From contig JAKSZP010014528.1 in NCBI GenBank assembly GCA_022478985.1, forward strand, positions 157,754 through 221,753: a stretch of 64,000 nt of DNA, given 5' to 3'. The translations under genes were made by a program, and so were the position numbers. The notes under the pieces were generated by a model. It was not told where the DNA came from and did no database searches. It was given only the letters and a program-made list of their open reading frames with translations. The stretch's first letter is position 1; each line of letters begins with the position of its first letter. The DNA is from Massospora cicadina. Its lineage: Eukaryota; Entomophthoromycota; Entomophthoromycetes; Entomophthorales; Entomophthoraceae. Shown here piece after piece: positions 10,541 through 21,300 of this stretch.

Positions 10541-11078
10541 CGGGATTAGAGAGTCATGCAAGCTTCCAAGAACGCTTGGATGGTTTCCACCCTTTGTTCC
10601 TAGTAACATCATGACTTTAGCCACTCGTGAGTCTTCTTTACTGCCCCATGTCCTGAAGTCACATGCTCCTCTAGGATAATGTCAGTTTAAAAATAAGGGA
10701 TGATGTAGGGGAGCCATTTCTTATTGACCCTTTATATAGTAGTCCATCCTTGATCTGAGTGTCTCAGGTCATCTCTCAGAGCTCATCTTGAATCTTGGGG
10801 GTAACAATTCCCAGCGTTCTGGTTGGCCAATTAGATCAAACAGCTGGTTTTCTTTGGGATTAAGGCATCCAGTACCAACATTCTAGAGAGACCATTGGAA
10901 TTTTAGTAAATTGCTCCCACATGATGTATAATAGTGAAATTGTAGCTCTACAGTCTTAGGGACCATCTGGCTAAACGGCCATCTGGGTCCTTCATCTGCT
11001 GCAGCCATTGGAGTGAGGAATGATCAGTGATAATGATGAAGTGGGTGCTGTAGAGATAGGGCCAAAAATTCTTGATCG

Positions 11079-12060
11079 TTAACAAGATAGCCAGGCATTC
11101 TTATTTGTAATGCTATAGATATGTTCAGCCTTGCTGAAGGTCTTTCTGAAACGAGCTACTGGATGTTTGAACTGATTTTTGTCATTCAGGGCTAGGATGG
11201 CCCCAAAGGCAACATCGCTCAAATCCATTCTTAACAAGAAAGGTTGATCAAAATAAAGATGGACTAAAATAGGTTTAGCACAAAGAGCGGTCCTCAGCGC
11301 ATTAAAAGCTTTTTCTTGTTCCAGCAACCACTCAAAAGGACATCCTTCCGCAGGAGGTAAAATAAAGGCTTGGCAAGGTCATTAAACTGAGGGTAAACTG
11401 ATGAGAATAGCCACTATGTAAGGAATACATGGTTTTCCCCAGGCTTTGGGGGCGTGACATCTTTTCAATGGCGTCAACTTTGTCCTCTATGGGCTGGATG
11501 CCATCTTTTGACAGCTCATCTCCAAGGAACTCCATTTTGGAATGGAAAAAGGAGTACTTCAAAGGTATGAGCTTTATTAAAGACTTCCTAAGATGATTGA
11601 AGACTTCTAAAGGTGCTCCACATGAGTACTGAAAGTTCAAGAGAAGACAGTGATGCCATTAAGGTATATAAGGACACAAAATAACTTCAAGTTCCGAGGA
11701 TCTCATCCATGGCACGTTGGTAGGTGGCTGGTGCATTATAAAGGCCCTGGGCATCCTTTGGGTTCAAATAGCCCTTCATTGGCTATGAGCGCTCACTTGG
11801 CTCAGTCTTCTGTGGCGATCTCCACTTGCCAATATCTGCTCCAAGGTCCACTGTGGAAAAGTATCATGGTTCAGAAAGCAGGTGGAGAGAGTCATTGATT
11901 CAGGGAAAAAGTAACTGTCTTTCTTGGTAATTGAGTTGAGCCGGCGGTAATCCATCATTACCTGATGACTGCCATACTTCTTTTGAACTAATAGGAGGGG
12001 GAGGCCCAAGGGCTGCGCAAAGGCACAAATATTCTGGCTTTAAGAAGTTGTTTGCGTTCT
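11079..12060 (-). pseudogene. A1 reverse transcriptase and RNase H
   Basis: Minus-strand pieces in order: LLLVQKKYGSHQVMMDYRRL (12,009-11,776, the palm motif 'VxKKDG..R...DYR.LN'), then MEFLGDELSKDGIQPIEDKV (11,640-11,332, the thumb 'FLG..LS..GI.P...KV'), then an RNase H start with AKPILVHLYFDQPFLLRMD (11,327-11,079). The catalytic YxDD block between the first two pieces is not readable in an open frame. The tether region has several frameshifts. A2 shows the same thumb block on the minus strand near 61,900-62,050. Confidence 0.75.
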
Positions 12061-12299
12061 ACTGCTACCTAGCCTCTTCAACCTTACACTTTAGTTAAGG
12101 TAGGGACTGAAAGAGGGGAGCTTCCTCAGTCTCCACATTATGTAGAACCCTCTAATTTTTCCAAAATTGTGGGTTGAGGCCAAAAAAGGTCCGAGTACTC
12201 CTATAATAGTTCCTGAACCTGGATCTGTTGTTTCCAATGAGATCTTTTTAATATGGATGTCAGCTAGAGCCACTGATTGGGGCATCTACAAACCAAAAA

Positions 12300-13090
12300 C
12301 GTTAGACTTCTGAAACTTCGGACATCATTGACAACCTCTACAGGTAGGAGAAAAACATATGCAGCGGGACTATTTGGTCTCACTACCTCTAGGCTTGTCA
12401 GTAAAGCTAGCCAATAAAACTGATATGGATCCAGAAAAGCGTGATTTAGAATCCTTGGACAGGTTATGATCTCTTAGATGGTTGTGATCTAGACTTTGGA
12501 TCTCCAGCAGGTATATGGAGGGGCTGTTAATTTAGACCCAGGTATTGACGATAAATTAGAACTTCAGAGGTATAGTGGTAGTCCTAGTTAAATAAATTGG
12601 CATAAATACAAGGCCGTCAATGGCAGGCAGGGGCAACTGGAACTGAAAGCCCCTTATGTGATACTCATGTCAATTATGTTTGACTCTCAATCTCTAGTAA
12701 GCAAGTCCAGGCCTTAGCCTCCGCTTTGGAGTCACGTGAGGTTTCAAAGAATAGGGGAACCTGACGTTATATAAAGGATAGAAATCCTTCATCATAATAT
12801 ACTACAGCATAGTAGTATCAGAGGAACTGAGTTCCAAGAAGAAGTTCAAAGCTCGGGTTATCCAGTGCAACAGTGGGGGTATTTACAGAAAGCTTCACAA
12901 ATCGGATAGGTAGAGAGGAATAGGCCCTTATGGATCATGTACACTGCTGTCCAACCGTGCCATATTCCATGTAATGCGGAAATTCTGGGGCGTTCTTGAT
13001 ACATTTCATTAACTTGAACGAAATAACATTCACTGGGGAACACTGTCAACAATGGTTAGAACTGGAATTTTATGAGCTTGAACAGCGATG
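12300..13090 (-). pseudogene. A1 protease and dUTPase-like region
   Basis: Near 13,060-13,030 the minus strand reads KIPVLTIVDSVPQ, which looks like a retroviral-type protease active site 'DSG' with Gly changed to Val. Downstream, between about 12,650 and 12,330, fragments such as TTTIPLKF, ISVLLASFTDKP and a following block resemble the dUTPase-like domain seen more clearly in C1 (22,666-23,061) and G (36,190-36,490). Two stops and at least one frameshift interrupt it. The dUTPase-like reading here is weak on its own and rests on the matching position in the other elements. Confidence 0.5.
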
Positions 13091-13165
13091 TGGGTAACCA
13101 GACTTCCAAACTGTGGAGGTAGTGTGTGAAAAATAAGAAAGTCATTGGAAGAAGAGTAAGCAGTA

Positions 13166-14600
13166 TCAATCTCTATTATCAACAGGTATGAAACTTTTTT
13201 CAGGCATGATAGCTCCAGGTTCATTAGAGGTCGCGGATGATCCTTGAGGCGTGGTAGGAATGTCAGCATGAAGGAAAGGCGCTTCATGCTGACGGCCCAT
13301 TTCCCGCCTCCTCAGCAAGTCAGTTACAGTATGTTTTGGCACTGTGATGAAAGTCATTGCAATAAGTTCATTGGGGTTGAGAATTCTTCTGGTTTTCAAC
13401 CACATGGACCTGAGGACAGTTGAAGGAGATAGAGGAGGTGGATTTATGATGCAGGGTTGACTCAGGGATCTTGTTAAGCGCTTCTTTGATTTCCCAAATG
13501 CAAGTAAACCCAATCTTCTTGCTGATCATGTGCATTTGCACTTCAGGATATGACCCAATTGTGGAATGAAATTAGTAATGACGTTGTCCAAGGTAATGTG
13601 GTTTGTAGTCACTAAGGTCTGCGCTTGGGCGTAAAAATGGCTGGTAAACTCCGCAGGGCTCTCCCCTTTGTTCAGGGATACCCATGAACACTTGTTTTGA
13701 TTGGCCAGGGTATGGTTGCTGCCAATTTTTTGCACTAAGGCGGTTTGGGCCTGTTCCCAGGTGTGGCATTCTTTCAGAAGGGGAGTCATAATCTCCCAAG
13801 TGGTACTGTTAAGGCAGAAGTGGATATGCTTCAGTCTTTGCCGGTCAGTGGCCATTTCCATGGAACTCTCATACAAATACAAGAAAGAGGAAATAATTTC
13901 TTGGCCAGGGATAAACTTCTCCTTAAAATTAGGTCTAGGATTAGTTACTTGAGGAGTGAAGAGGGTTCACCAGAATTAGTGCAAGCTCAGAAATCTTGGT
14001 CTCCACATAGTTGTGGGGGCCTGTAGATCTAACTGTCACCTTAGGTTCTTGAGGTCCTCTTGGATATCGTTCCAGTTTTGGTTAATGTATTGGAAGTCTT
14101 GTGAGCAACCTGATCTTTTTAAGGCTTGGATATTGGCGCGCTGAAGAAGAAGCTGACTTTATTGGTTGTTCAAGCGGGTGTGAAACCCTCAGCAGGTTTG
14201 TTTAAGCTTGGAAATGCACCTATCAGTAAGCTTGTTGAAGGCTCTAATATTATCTATCTCATCCAATAGGGCCTCAATTGAGACCATGGGGTTAAAGGGG
14301 ACTACATCTACTCGGAGTTTACATCCTTAGTCCACATTTCAGATCTGATCTCATAGGGCGGCTAGGGCTGTCAAGACATCTTTTCTCAAAGGGTCTTCAG
14401 GTTCACTTAAAGTTAACACTGCGGGGTCAGAGGGCTCTCAAGGCCCATGGGGCCCTTCAGGCCCCTACATCATTCAGGACCTTCTGGCCCCCTAGGCCCT
14501 TTAGGTCCTTCACTTCCATAGATGAAGTCTCAAGGGGCAAGCTCCTGATAGTGTTGCGGGAGAGTCTAAACCTTTTCTTTGACTTGGCGGAGGCGTTAAT
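13166..14600 (-). pseudogene. A1 Gag (broken)
   Basis: The core is an open frame of 118 codons (13,882-13,526) with FLYLYESSM just upstream in frame, then LKHIHFCLNSTTWEIMTPL and a segment with GESPAEFTSHFYAQAQTL. This matches the Gag core, where 'AWEW...L' and 'ES..EF..RFY.QAQ' are usual. A second frame (13,513-13,166) continues toward the protease. Upstream, about 14,413-14,530, lies a collagen-like Gly-X-Y tract. No clear zinc knuckle was found. Confidence 0.7.
14413..14530 (-). other. Collagen-like Gly-X-Y tract in A1 Gag
   Basis: The minus strand encodes G-P-K, G-P-R, G-P-E, G-P-E, then a stop and a broken triplet, then G-L-K, G-P-M, G-L-E. Seven triplets with Gly first and mostly Pro second is the collagen-like pattern. 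The tract is more GC-rich than its surroundings. A similar tract occurs at the same place in B Gag (46,630-46,682 and 52,636-52,660). Confidence 0.7.
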
Positions 14601-15263
14601 TCCAAGAAGCCTCAAGGAGTCATATATTTTTGATAAAGATGGTCTTTGTGGTAGCCTGAAATTCCGCTATCCAACAATGTGATCAGGTTTCAGGCTTCGT
14701 TGGTTAATAGTTGGTCACTGACAATGGCTTCTTGGTTGTCGTGAACAAAGGAGGAGGCCAAGTTTTAGAAATTGACAATATGGGAGTGTAAAGCTTGGGT
14801 AAGCTCTAGTTTTTGGGAGTCTTTATAATGGTGCAACCTGACTATATGTAGAAGGTGATAAATGGCAGTATGAACAAAAATTTTAAAGATAGCACTCAGT
14901 TTCTAAGGTCAGTTTTCCTGCTGGTAGTTTTGCTGAGATATATAGATACCGCATGGTATAAGTCACCAAAGAAGCATGGGAGCGACTTGAGCAGCCTCCC
15001 ACAGAATAAATGACATTCAATAAATGTTGAATAATTTTGCTAAGGTTCTTGCATTGAAGTCAGTACTGATCAGTGTCAACAGGAGGTAGAATGAACTGGA
15101 AAGTGGCTTAAAATGTAAGCTTTCAGGCTGCGTGGGAAATACTTCATATTGTGAGGTACTAATCCATAAAGCGACACTTCTTGACTGATCAGCAGGTTGA
15201 CTTTCTTAACTGCTAGTATTCTCCATTGTTTGCAATAGACGTTTTCACTTGGACATCTCAGAG

Positions 15264-15281
15264 CCCCCTGTAGTGAGACCA
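15264..15281 (-). other. Primer binding site of A1
   Basis: In element orientation it reads TGGTCTCACTACAGGGGG. This equals the Gy0 and C1 site except for the loss of a base near position 5. It lies directly next to the 5' LTR. Confidence 0.6.
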
Positions 15282-15760
15282 TTTTTCTCATCGTAACAGC
15301 TCTCTTGACTGACGCCAAACTTCAAAATTGGATTGAATCTGAAAATTAGCAGAGAGATCAAAAAAAGAAAAGATGGGGCAAACATAGACTACTTTATCAA
15401 GTTATAAAGCGTCAATAACTATAGGGCGTGTAGAGACATGGTGCCTCAGGGTCCTTCATGGCCCAGTATGATCAGGATCTATCACTGCCTTCCAAATTGA
15501 CCTCCTGGTCGGCACCCACATTGTGCTGCATTGTACTCATGAATGCAGTGGTGGGGGCTGCGCCTCTCATGATTTGTAAAAAAGTGAAGGCGAGATTTCT
15601 GAGAGTATTTTCATCAATTATCTTATGTGAGATGCTTCCTGATCAAATATAGTCTCAGCGCCTTCAGGGTAAGGTTCTGTTCGTGCTGTTTCAAGAGTTA
15701 ATATTTGAAGGCTCAATAGGGGAGCAGGGATTTTTAACTCGCTTGTCATCTCAAATACTG
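15282..15760 (-). repeat. 5' LTR of A1
   Basis: Aligns with the 3' LTR (9154-9630) from GTAAC...TTGACTGAC at the left end to ACTCGCT at the right, with many point differences and small indels. Its right end joins the second block of Helitron coding sequence. Confidence 0.75.
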
Positions 15761-16150
15761 AAAAGTATGCCTTCAAAAGTGTTGGAAGGAATATTGTTGG
15801 GTTAAAAACTACAATCAAACTCTTTTCAAGCTATGTCAAGCCAACATAAGATATTCACTATGTGGATCAAATGAGTTGATAACATATTACATTGCTAAAA
15901 AACATATAAAAAATGAAACATAAAGAGCTAAATGCAAGTATAGCATGAGCAATATAGCAAATTCACTGTGAGGAAACTAACATATCCCACAGTATATTAA
16001 AAAACTGCATGCGTCTGATTAGTAGTGCCAGGTTTCAGCGTGTGAATATGCTTTCAGATTGTGCCATCTAAATTTTATGGGAAAGATCAAACAATGAGTT
16101 TTTCTTAATAATCATAATACTGAACAAAAGTACAAAGTTCTATAATTTTA
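15761..16150 (+). pseudogene. Helitron Rep, C-terminal half
   Basis: Directly right of A1 the plus strand reads YCWVKNYNQTLFKLCQANIR, then CGSNELITYYIAKKHIK. This matches the Helitron block 'N.WVVPYNP.L...F..HIN.E.C.S.....YL.KYI.K' that contains the catalytic tyrosines. One tyrosine position is changed (KH where KY is usual). Next comes QVSACEYAFRLCHLNFMGKI, matching 'YVS.CEA.WR.F.F..HGR'. Stops separate the blocks. The homology follows on from the block left of A1, so A1 is a late insertion in this gene. Confidence 0.85.
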
Positions 16151-17600
16151 TGAGTCTGTCTAAGCAACTGGATAATGCACCAACATCTTTGAGCATTATA
16201 TAAACGTCCACTCAACTATCCAACTTATGGCTTTATTAACATGACCTTGATGGAATTTAAAATGACATTTTTTAAATTAGCAATCAGGCGTCAGATTTAA
16301 AAGACACATGATACTATGCTCAAAATAATAAGGTAATGAATGATTACAATAACCTTAGCAAACTTGCAAAAAGCGCTTCTTGGCAAGAAAAATATTTTAA
16401 TATAAGATAATAAAGAGCACAATGTAGTATCTTTTATGCCAAAAGCTCAACAGCTCATTATGATATCTTTTTTAGTGCTAGAATTTCTCCAGTAACGTAG
16501 AAAAAAGGATCTCCTTACCATTGGAATCCAGCAAGATATGCCTCTTCCGCTAGCATTCCTATAGGTGCAATTTATGTATACTAAGCAACACTTAAAAATG
16601 TTAGACTAGATACGTAATTTTCTAAGTAGGCTAAGTGAGCAAATAACTAAGGCTTGGGGTATTTCCATTATATTTGCAATCAACTGATTGCAATCAAGGT
16701 TCCAGAAGATGGCCATCATAAAAATAGAATTCCTTATAAAAAATATTTTATGCCAGCGCAGGGACAATATAGAAGTTGGATATATATATAAATCTGAGCG
16801 GATATGAATTCCTAGGCCAATAGCCAATGAGATCTACAGATTGAGGCAGTAGAACTTGCACCAGCAGGGTTATGGGATTTGATTACCATATTTTAAATTT
16901 AGGTGCTGAGGTGAAATCACCAATGGGTAATTTAATGCAACTTTGGTAACTACCTATGAAGTTGAGGGCCATGCGCTTAAACTCCCTACACCAATGAATC
17001 CTTTTTTAAATTATTAGTTATTAATATCTACTAGATATTGCTCTAAGTGAAGGGTGGTCAAACCAATTACAACAACATTCTAGCTGAATTATGATACAAA
17101 TCAGGAAAATAACGAATATTTATATACCAAGATTCTTACAATGATATATAAGACAATGAAGCAATTAATAACTTTAATTAAAAATAGCAAAAGTCAGTTA
17201 GAATTGCACCTGCAGCAGAAAAGGTTCCATACTTAATGGCTACATCTGATTCAAAAATTCTACTACAGTCTTTTTTTCATTATATGCCATACCGTTCTGA
17301 ACAAAAACTGCTTGAAGGATTTAACTCAGTACCTGAGAAGCACTCTTAGCTTAAAAGAAAGCTTTTAAAACAGCTAGTGATCAAATATAAACTTTTTATT
17401 AATGAGATCAACAACTTTGGAAAGCTTTGAACCAAATTCATGCCTTTGATATTATTAACGCACAACCAATCAAAATGGAAGAAGAAATTGAAGTTCTCTG
17501 GAGCAACATATGGATGATGTGCAATTCCGATAGACATTTCAGGCTATAAGTGTTAATTAATGTTAAGTCTTCCAGAACATCACTTAAAGTAATCACATTA
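16151..17600 (+). other. Decayed Helitron segment between Rep and helicase
   Basis: By position this should hold the Rep-helicase linker and the N-terminal helicase part. Both strands are full of stops and I recognise no motif. A T-rich string with AGTGCTAG near 16,470 resembles the R1/R2 retroposon tail, but no target duplication is visible. Confidence 0.4.
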
Positions 17601-18105
17601 AACTAGAAGGAAGTTCACATACGTTAACATCTCTTCATAACAGGTAAAGCTGGTACTAAAATACTTTCTAGCCAATATGCTCAAGAATCAAGTTAATTGA
17701 TGCTATAGAAAACTGGATGTGAAAGTTGGCGCCCTAACTGGCGTTGTAGCACAATTAGTGGGTATTCTTAATGTTACACTAGTTGCTAAAATTACTGTTC
17801 AAAAATTTTGGTAAAAACTTTTGCGTTATACTAATTATTAGTGGAAACTATCTCATGTTGATGCTACAGGATTGTAAACATAACAAGTTTTTCATAGATT
17901 AGATTTCAATAGTACCATACAAAATGCTTTTAATGATTGGCTCACGTCTGAAATGACTGAAAAGCATCATTTTTTTATAAAAGTATTAATATCAAACTAT
18001 TTGGTAATTTAATGCAGCTACCACCAGTAAGAGGAAGAGAAGTATATCAACAGACAGAATGCTTGCTTCCAGCTACGCACTTTTGGTGACTGTTAACACT
18101 AGTTG
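17600..18105 (+). pseudogene. Helitron helicase, motifs I to III
   Basis: ITGKAGTKIL (about 17,637-17,666) is a damaged Walker A motif, usually 'GKAGTGKS'. KVGALTGVVAQLVG (about 17,722-17,763) matches motif Ia, 'APTGVAA..I.G'. GNLMQLPPVRGREVY (about 18,004-18,048) matches 'GD..QLPPVRG..VY', followed by PATHFW. The last block stops at the C1 insertion and continues in register at 25,579. In intact elements the helicase unwinds DNA during rolling-circle transfer. Confidence 0.85.
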
Positions 18106-18625
18106 TATTATAAAATTGGCGATATAATTAATATTTGCTGGAAGAATTGCACATGGTTAGGACACTGAGCAACGGATAAACAATATGGAGATTATTGGTC
18201 CACAAGTCAAACTTAATAAACTTATAAAATATGAGGCAATCGCCTCAACCACACTACTTATTTTAAACAATATAATTAGCAGAATTTTTATGCTTGCACT
18301 TTCTTCTTCCTACTGTTCACTTCTTTCTATTCTATCTCAAAAACAGACCTCATTCCTTGTCTTCCCATCCCACTCATATCTTTGTCGCTTTGATCAATTC
18401 TGACCCTTCTGCTTAGCTATTAATCATTTTGCAGGAACTTGTCTAAATCCGCCTCATCATTGAGGCTCTGGTGGAATTTACTCTATTCATCAAACTACTA
18501 TCACCTCTATTGACTCGCTTTAAGTTGCCATAATTGACTATATAAATTCAAAACCCCTTTGCAGTTAAAATACAATCCGCCAAATTAAATATGACTTATC
18601 AGCCAGTCATACCAGTTTTTCAACA
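18106..18625 (-). repeat. 3' LTR of C1 (520 bp)
   Basis: In element orientation it starts TGTTGAAAAACTGG after the purine tract AAGGGGGAGTAA and ends TTATAATA, so the termini are TG...TA rather than TG...CA. It aligns with 25,051-25,573 along its whole length and with the C2 LTR at 62,144-62,640. Confidence 0.9.
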
Positions 18626-18976
18626 TTACTCCCCCTTAACTGGATGATAAGTCTCTTATTGTTTATAAGGCTGTAGGAACTTAGCATGTACTAAGTTGAT
18701 AATCCTCCCACCCACGGGCTCCTTAATGGTGTAGGCATCAATTCCAGTCTTCTCAATTAAATTAAATGGTACAATCCATATGTTAGCGAGCTTGTTCTTT
18801 CTTCCAAATTCATGTTGGTCATGGAACAAGGTATAAATTCCTATAGCAAACAGGATGAGTCTTCTGCATCTACTTTGGTCTGCTGCCTGATTATAATCTT
18901 TTTAGCTAAACAAGTAGAATAAGCTTCAGTTTGAAGTTTTATCAGCGTGTACATTAAGTTAGTCAGGTACACTATG
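18626..18976 (-). pseudogene. C1 pol, end of integrase C-terminal region
   Basis: On the minus strand this is the last part of pol, ahead of the purine tract. It aligns base for base with C2 at 62,641-62,990, where the same region reads FHDQHGFSRKHKLTNI and a following hydrophobic-basic segment. It is cut from the rest of the integrase by E1 at 18,976. Confidence 0.7.
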
Positions 18977-20347
18977 TGTCATGGAAAAGGCAGAAGAAGT
19001 TTAGACCAGCCTGCCAGTCAGGATGCGTGAGCACCCAAAAAGCAAGCCATAATGCCAGAGGCATTGCTGACCATATGACTTGATATGGAGCTGGGAAATG
19101 TGATACCACGAAGTGGTGGTGCAACAACAGGGTGAGGAGTATCCCAACGACAAACCACACTGAACCCATTCCCAACTCAGTGGTTCTAGCTGCTAGAGGT
19201 GGGATTACTGGGATAGTTTCAACGAGATTCTTGGCTTGAGAGGCCATCTCATTGGGGGCAATAAGAAGATGGATTCTTTCTTTCCATTGATGGACATAGG
19301 GCCATAAGATCCCCATGTATTGTTGCTGGAAGTTCATAAGAGCGGGGTTGTAAATCCAAAAGTGTCAGACTCGCTGGGCCCAATTGGCGATGGAGGGAGC
19401 CATAGTGACCAAAAGGATTGGTAAAGCCCACCTGGAGTGCGGGGTGATAGACCACCAGGGAAATGCCATCTGGGATATGGGTGGAATGAAAAATAAAAAA
19501 TTTGGTTTTTTTAGTAAAAATTTTTATTTGGAAAGAAAAGTAAGAAAATTGACCAACAATTTTCTCTATGCCATGCAACTGATTAAATAGTGGTCAATTG
19601 GGTAGTGACAGGATGGGGTTGGGTCCCACAAATTTGACTAACTGGTGAATTGTTTGGGAATGGGCAGGTTTATTATTTGGGAACTGATATACCAAAATTT
19701 AGTGGTGGGCTGAGTCTCTGTCAGTTCGACCTCAAATGTCTGAACCAGGGCTTGACTACATTTCTGATGGTTAGCACAACGGCGTTTGGCCCAACAAGTG
19801 GCAGGAATCCCCCATGGCCATACCATATAGGGACAGGTCCATTTAGTTGGGAATGGGTTCAGGACAGTCAACCTGCCTGCACTCAGTCATTTAACCGTTT
19901 GTTCAGTCAACAGAAGCACATCAGGCGCAACGCCCAAATTACTATCAGAGGGCTTTGAACCCTTGTCAATGGCGCCCAATATTTGTTCTACTGGTTTAGT
20001 GATTGATTTGGATCATCAGGCGATCTGGCCAATATCTCATTCTTCATGCTTTTACAGACATTCAAATTTTGGGCACCATCCAGATTGCCGCCCAAATTAG
20101 ATCTGACCAAAATCAATTTGGTAATCTTGGCAAAGATTTCACTAATTACCTGCAACAAGTCTGCCAAGGTGAGTGTGGGTATTGGGGTAGGATCCAAAGC
20201 AGACGAGCTGTCACCCATCGCTCATCTACTATGTGAGCGAGATCGCCCTGAGTAATGAGAGGTATTGCCATCCTCTTCAGTGTCTTTTTATTTGGGAATG
20301 GGAAGATGACCCAATCAAGAGCCAAAGGACGTTCCCTGAGACTTACA
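18977..20347. repeat. E1: 1.37-kb TG...CA unit, solo-LTR-like, target duplication CTATG
   Basis: The plus strand begins TGTCATGGAAAAGG and ends GAGACTTACA. CTATG flanks it at 18,972-18,976 and 20,348-20,352. The alignment of C1 with C2 shows that C1 integrase sequence stops and resumes at these points. Homologous units are E2 (54,276-55,630) and part of E3 (56,421-57,296). TG...CA ends and a 5-bp duplication fit a solo LTR or a small LTR-like element. No internal gypsy sequence belongs to it. Confidence 0.75.
18985..20345 (-). pseudogene. Unidentified reading frame inside E1
   Basis: On the minus strand a protein-like path runs through most of the unit with frameshifts. It starts SLRERPLALDW at the unit edge and continues with PLITQGDLAHIVDERW, then TLADLLQVISEIFAKITK. 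A Cys-containing block follows, PWGIPATCWAKRRCANHQK (19,871-19,638 frame), and then a 121-codon frame (19,337-18,972) with a hydrophobic helix MGSVWFVVGILLTLLL. E2 and E3 keep the first block with conservative changes, and E2 keeps the Cys block and hydrophobic end. A membrane-associated product is possible. I do not recognise the family, and an env-like protein is only one of several options. Confidence 0.45.
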
Positions 20348-20352
20348 CTATG

Positions 20353-21300
20353 GCTCTACTACGCCAGTGTCTTTCACACAGGATTAAATTAATTCCAGCA
20401 AAGCTGGATGTCTTCCATAAAACAGTTGGAAGAGACTTTTACTTGTCAACAAATGATAGCTAATATTATAAAAAAAGACAGCTGTGGATAAGAGTATACT
20501 ACATTATGAGGGGCGATCCTTTACAAGCTTGCAGAGAATATTCACCAATTTTACATTAACCTTCTCAAATTCCCATTAGATTCAGGTATGGTGTGGTTAT
20601 TACCTTGCAGATTGCCATTAGTTTGTTCAACTTGGGAAGGATGTGCAATGTGAAATTTGTCCCGTTGTCCATGAGAATAGGCTGTGGACATTTATGGTGC
20701 TGTATGACACACTCCATAATGAACTTGGTGATGGTGCCAACCCCTAGATATCTGATTTCTCTCGCTTCCACTCACCAGTTCAAGTAATTTATTGCTACTA
20801 GTATATACTTGGAGTGGTTCGCCCCAGTTGGCAAAGGCACCACCAAATCAAGGGAAACAGTGTGCCAAGTAAAACGTGGCTTAACCAGCTGGTAGGTAGT
20901 TTTCTTGTGGAAATTTTTCTCCACTTAACACTGGTGGCAACAAGCAATTGTCTCAAGCACGTCGCAGTGTATGCTCTTCCAATAGTAATGTGGTCGCAAA
21001 AACTTAACGTTTTTCTCAACCCTCAATGACCTACCACTTTGTGTGCATCCCAAATAATTGCTGGCCTGGCGGAAGGTTTTAAAAAAACTCAGCGTCAATT
21101 CCCCAACTTTCTTATAAAGTTCCCCATGACGCAAGAAGGTGTCCCATCTAAGCCCATCCAGCGCTTTGATCACTTGTGGGAGCTCGTCATGGTATTTACC
21201 ATCAATCATCTCATACAATATGTCTGCCAAATCTGACGTAATGGTGACTGTAGGTATTCATGAGAGACAATCTGCTTTCTAGTGTTTAGCCCTGGCTGGT
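20353..21300 (-). pseudogene. C1 integrase
   Basis: Minus-strand pieces include the zinc-binding end (YYWKSIHCDVLETIACCHQC near 20,930), a core with the second catalytic Asp in LMDNGTNFTLHIL (20,771-20,565 frame), and the stretch toward E1. The first catalytic Asp region reads with an Asn change. C2 at 63,060-63,540 carries the same region in better condition. Stops and frameshifts are frequent. Confidence 0.75.

Larger units (their letters stand above)
9154..15760 (-). mobile_element. A1: Ty3/gypsy element (family A) inside the Helitron
   Basis: On the minus strand the order is LTR (15,282-15,760), primer site, Gag with collagen-like tract, protease, dUTPase-like domain, reverse transcriptase, RNase H, integrase, LTR (9154-9630). 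Both LTRs share the blocks ATAGACTACTTTAT and GATCAGGATCT and the text between them. Helitron Rep sequence abuts both ends. Flanks GAAAG (9149-9153) and GAAAAG (15,760-15,765) may be a decayed target duplication; the outer boundaries are uncertain by about 10 bases. Family member A2 lies at 43.3-62.1 kb. Confidence 0.8.

Noticed and set aside
18185..18403. Plus-strand frame in the C1 LTR, repeated at 25,209-25,571
   Set aside because: Both copies lie at the same place in an LTR pair, so the repeat is explained by the LTR; stops occur in one of them.
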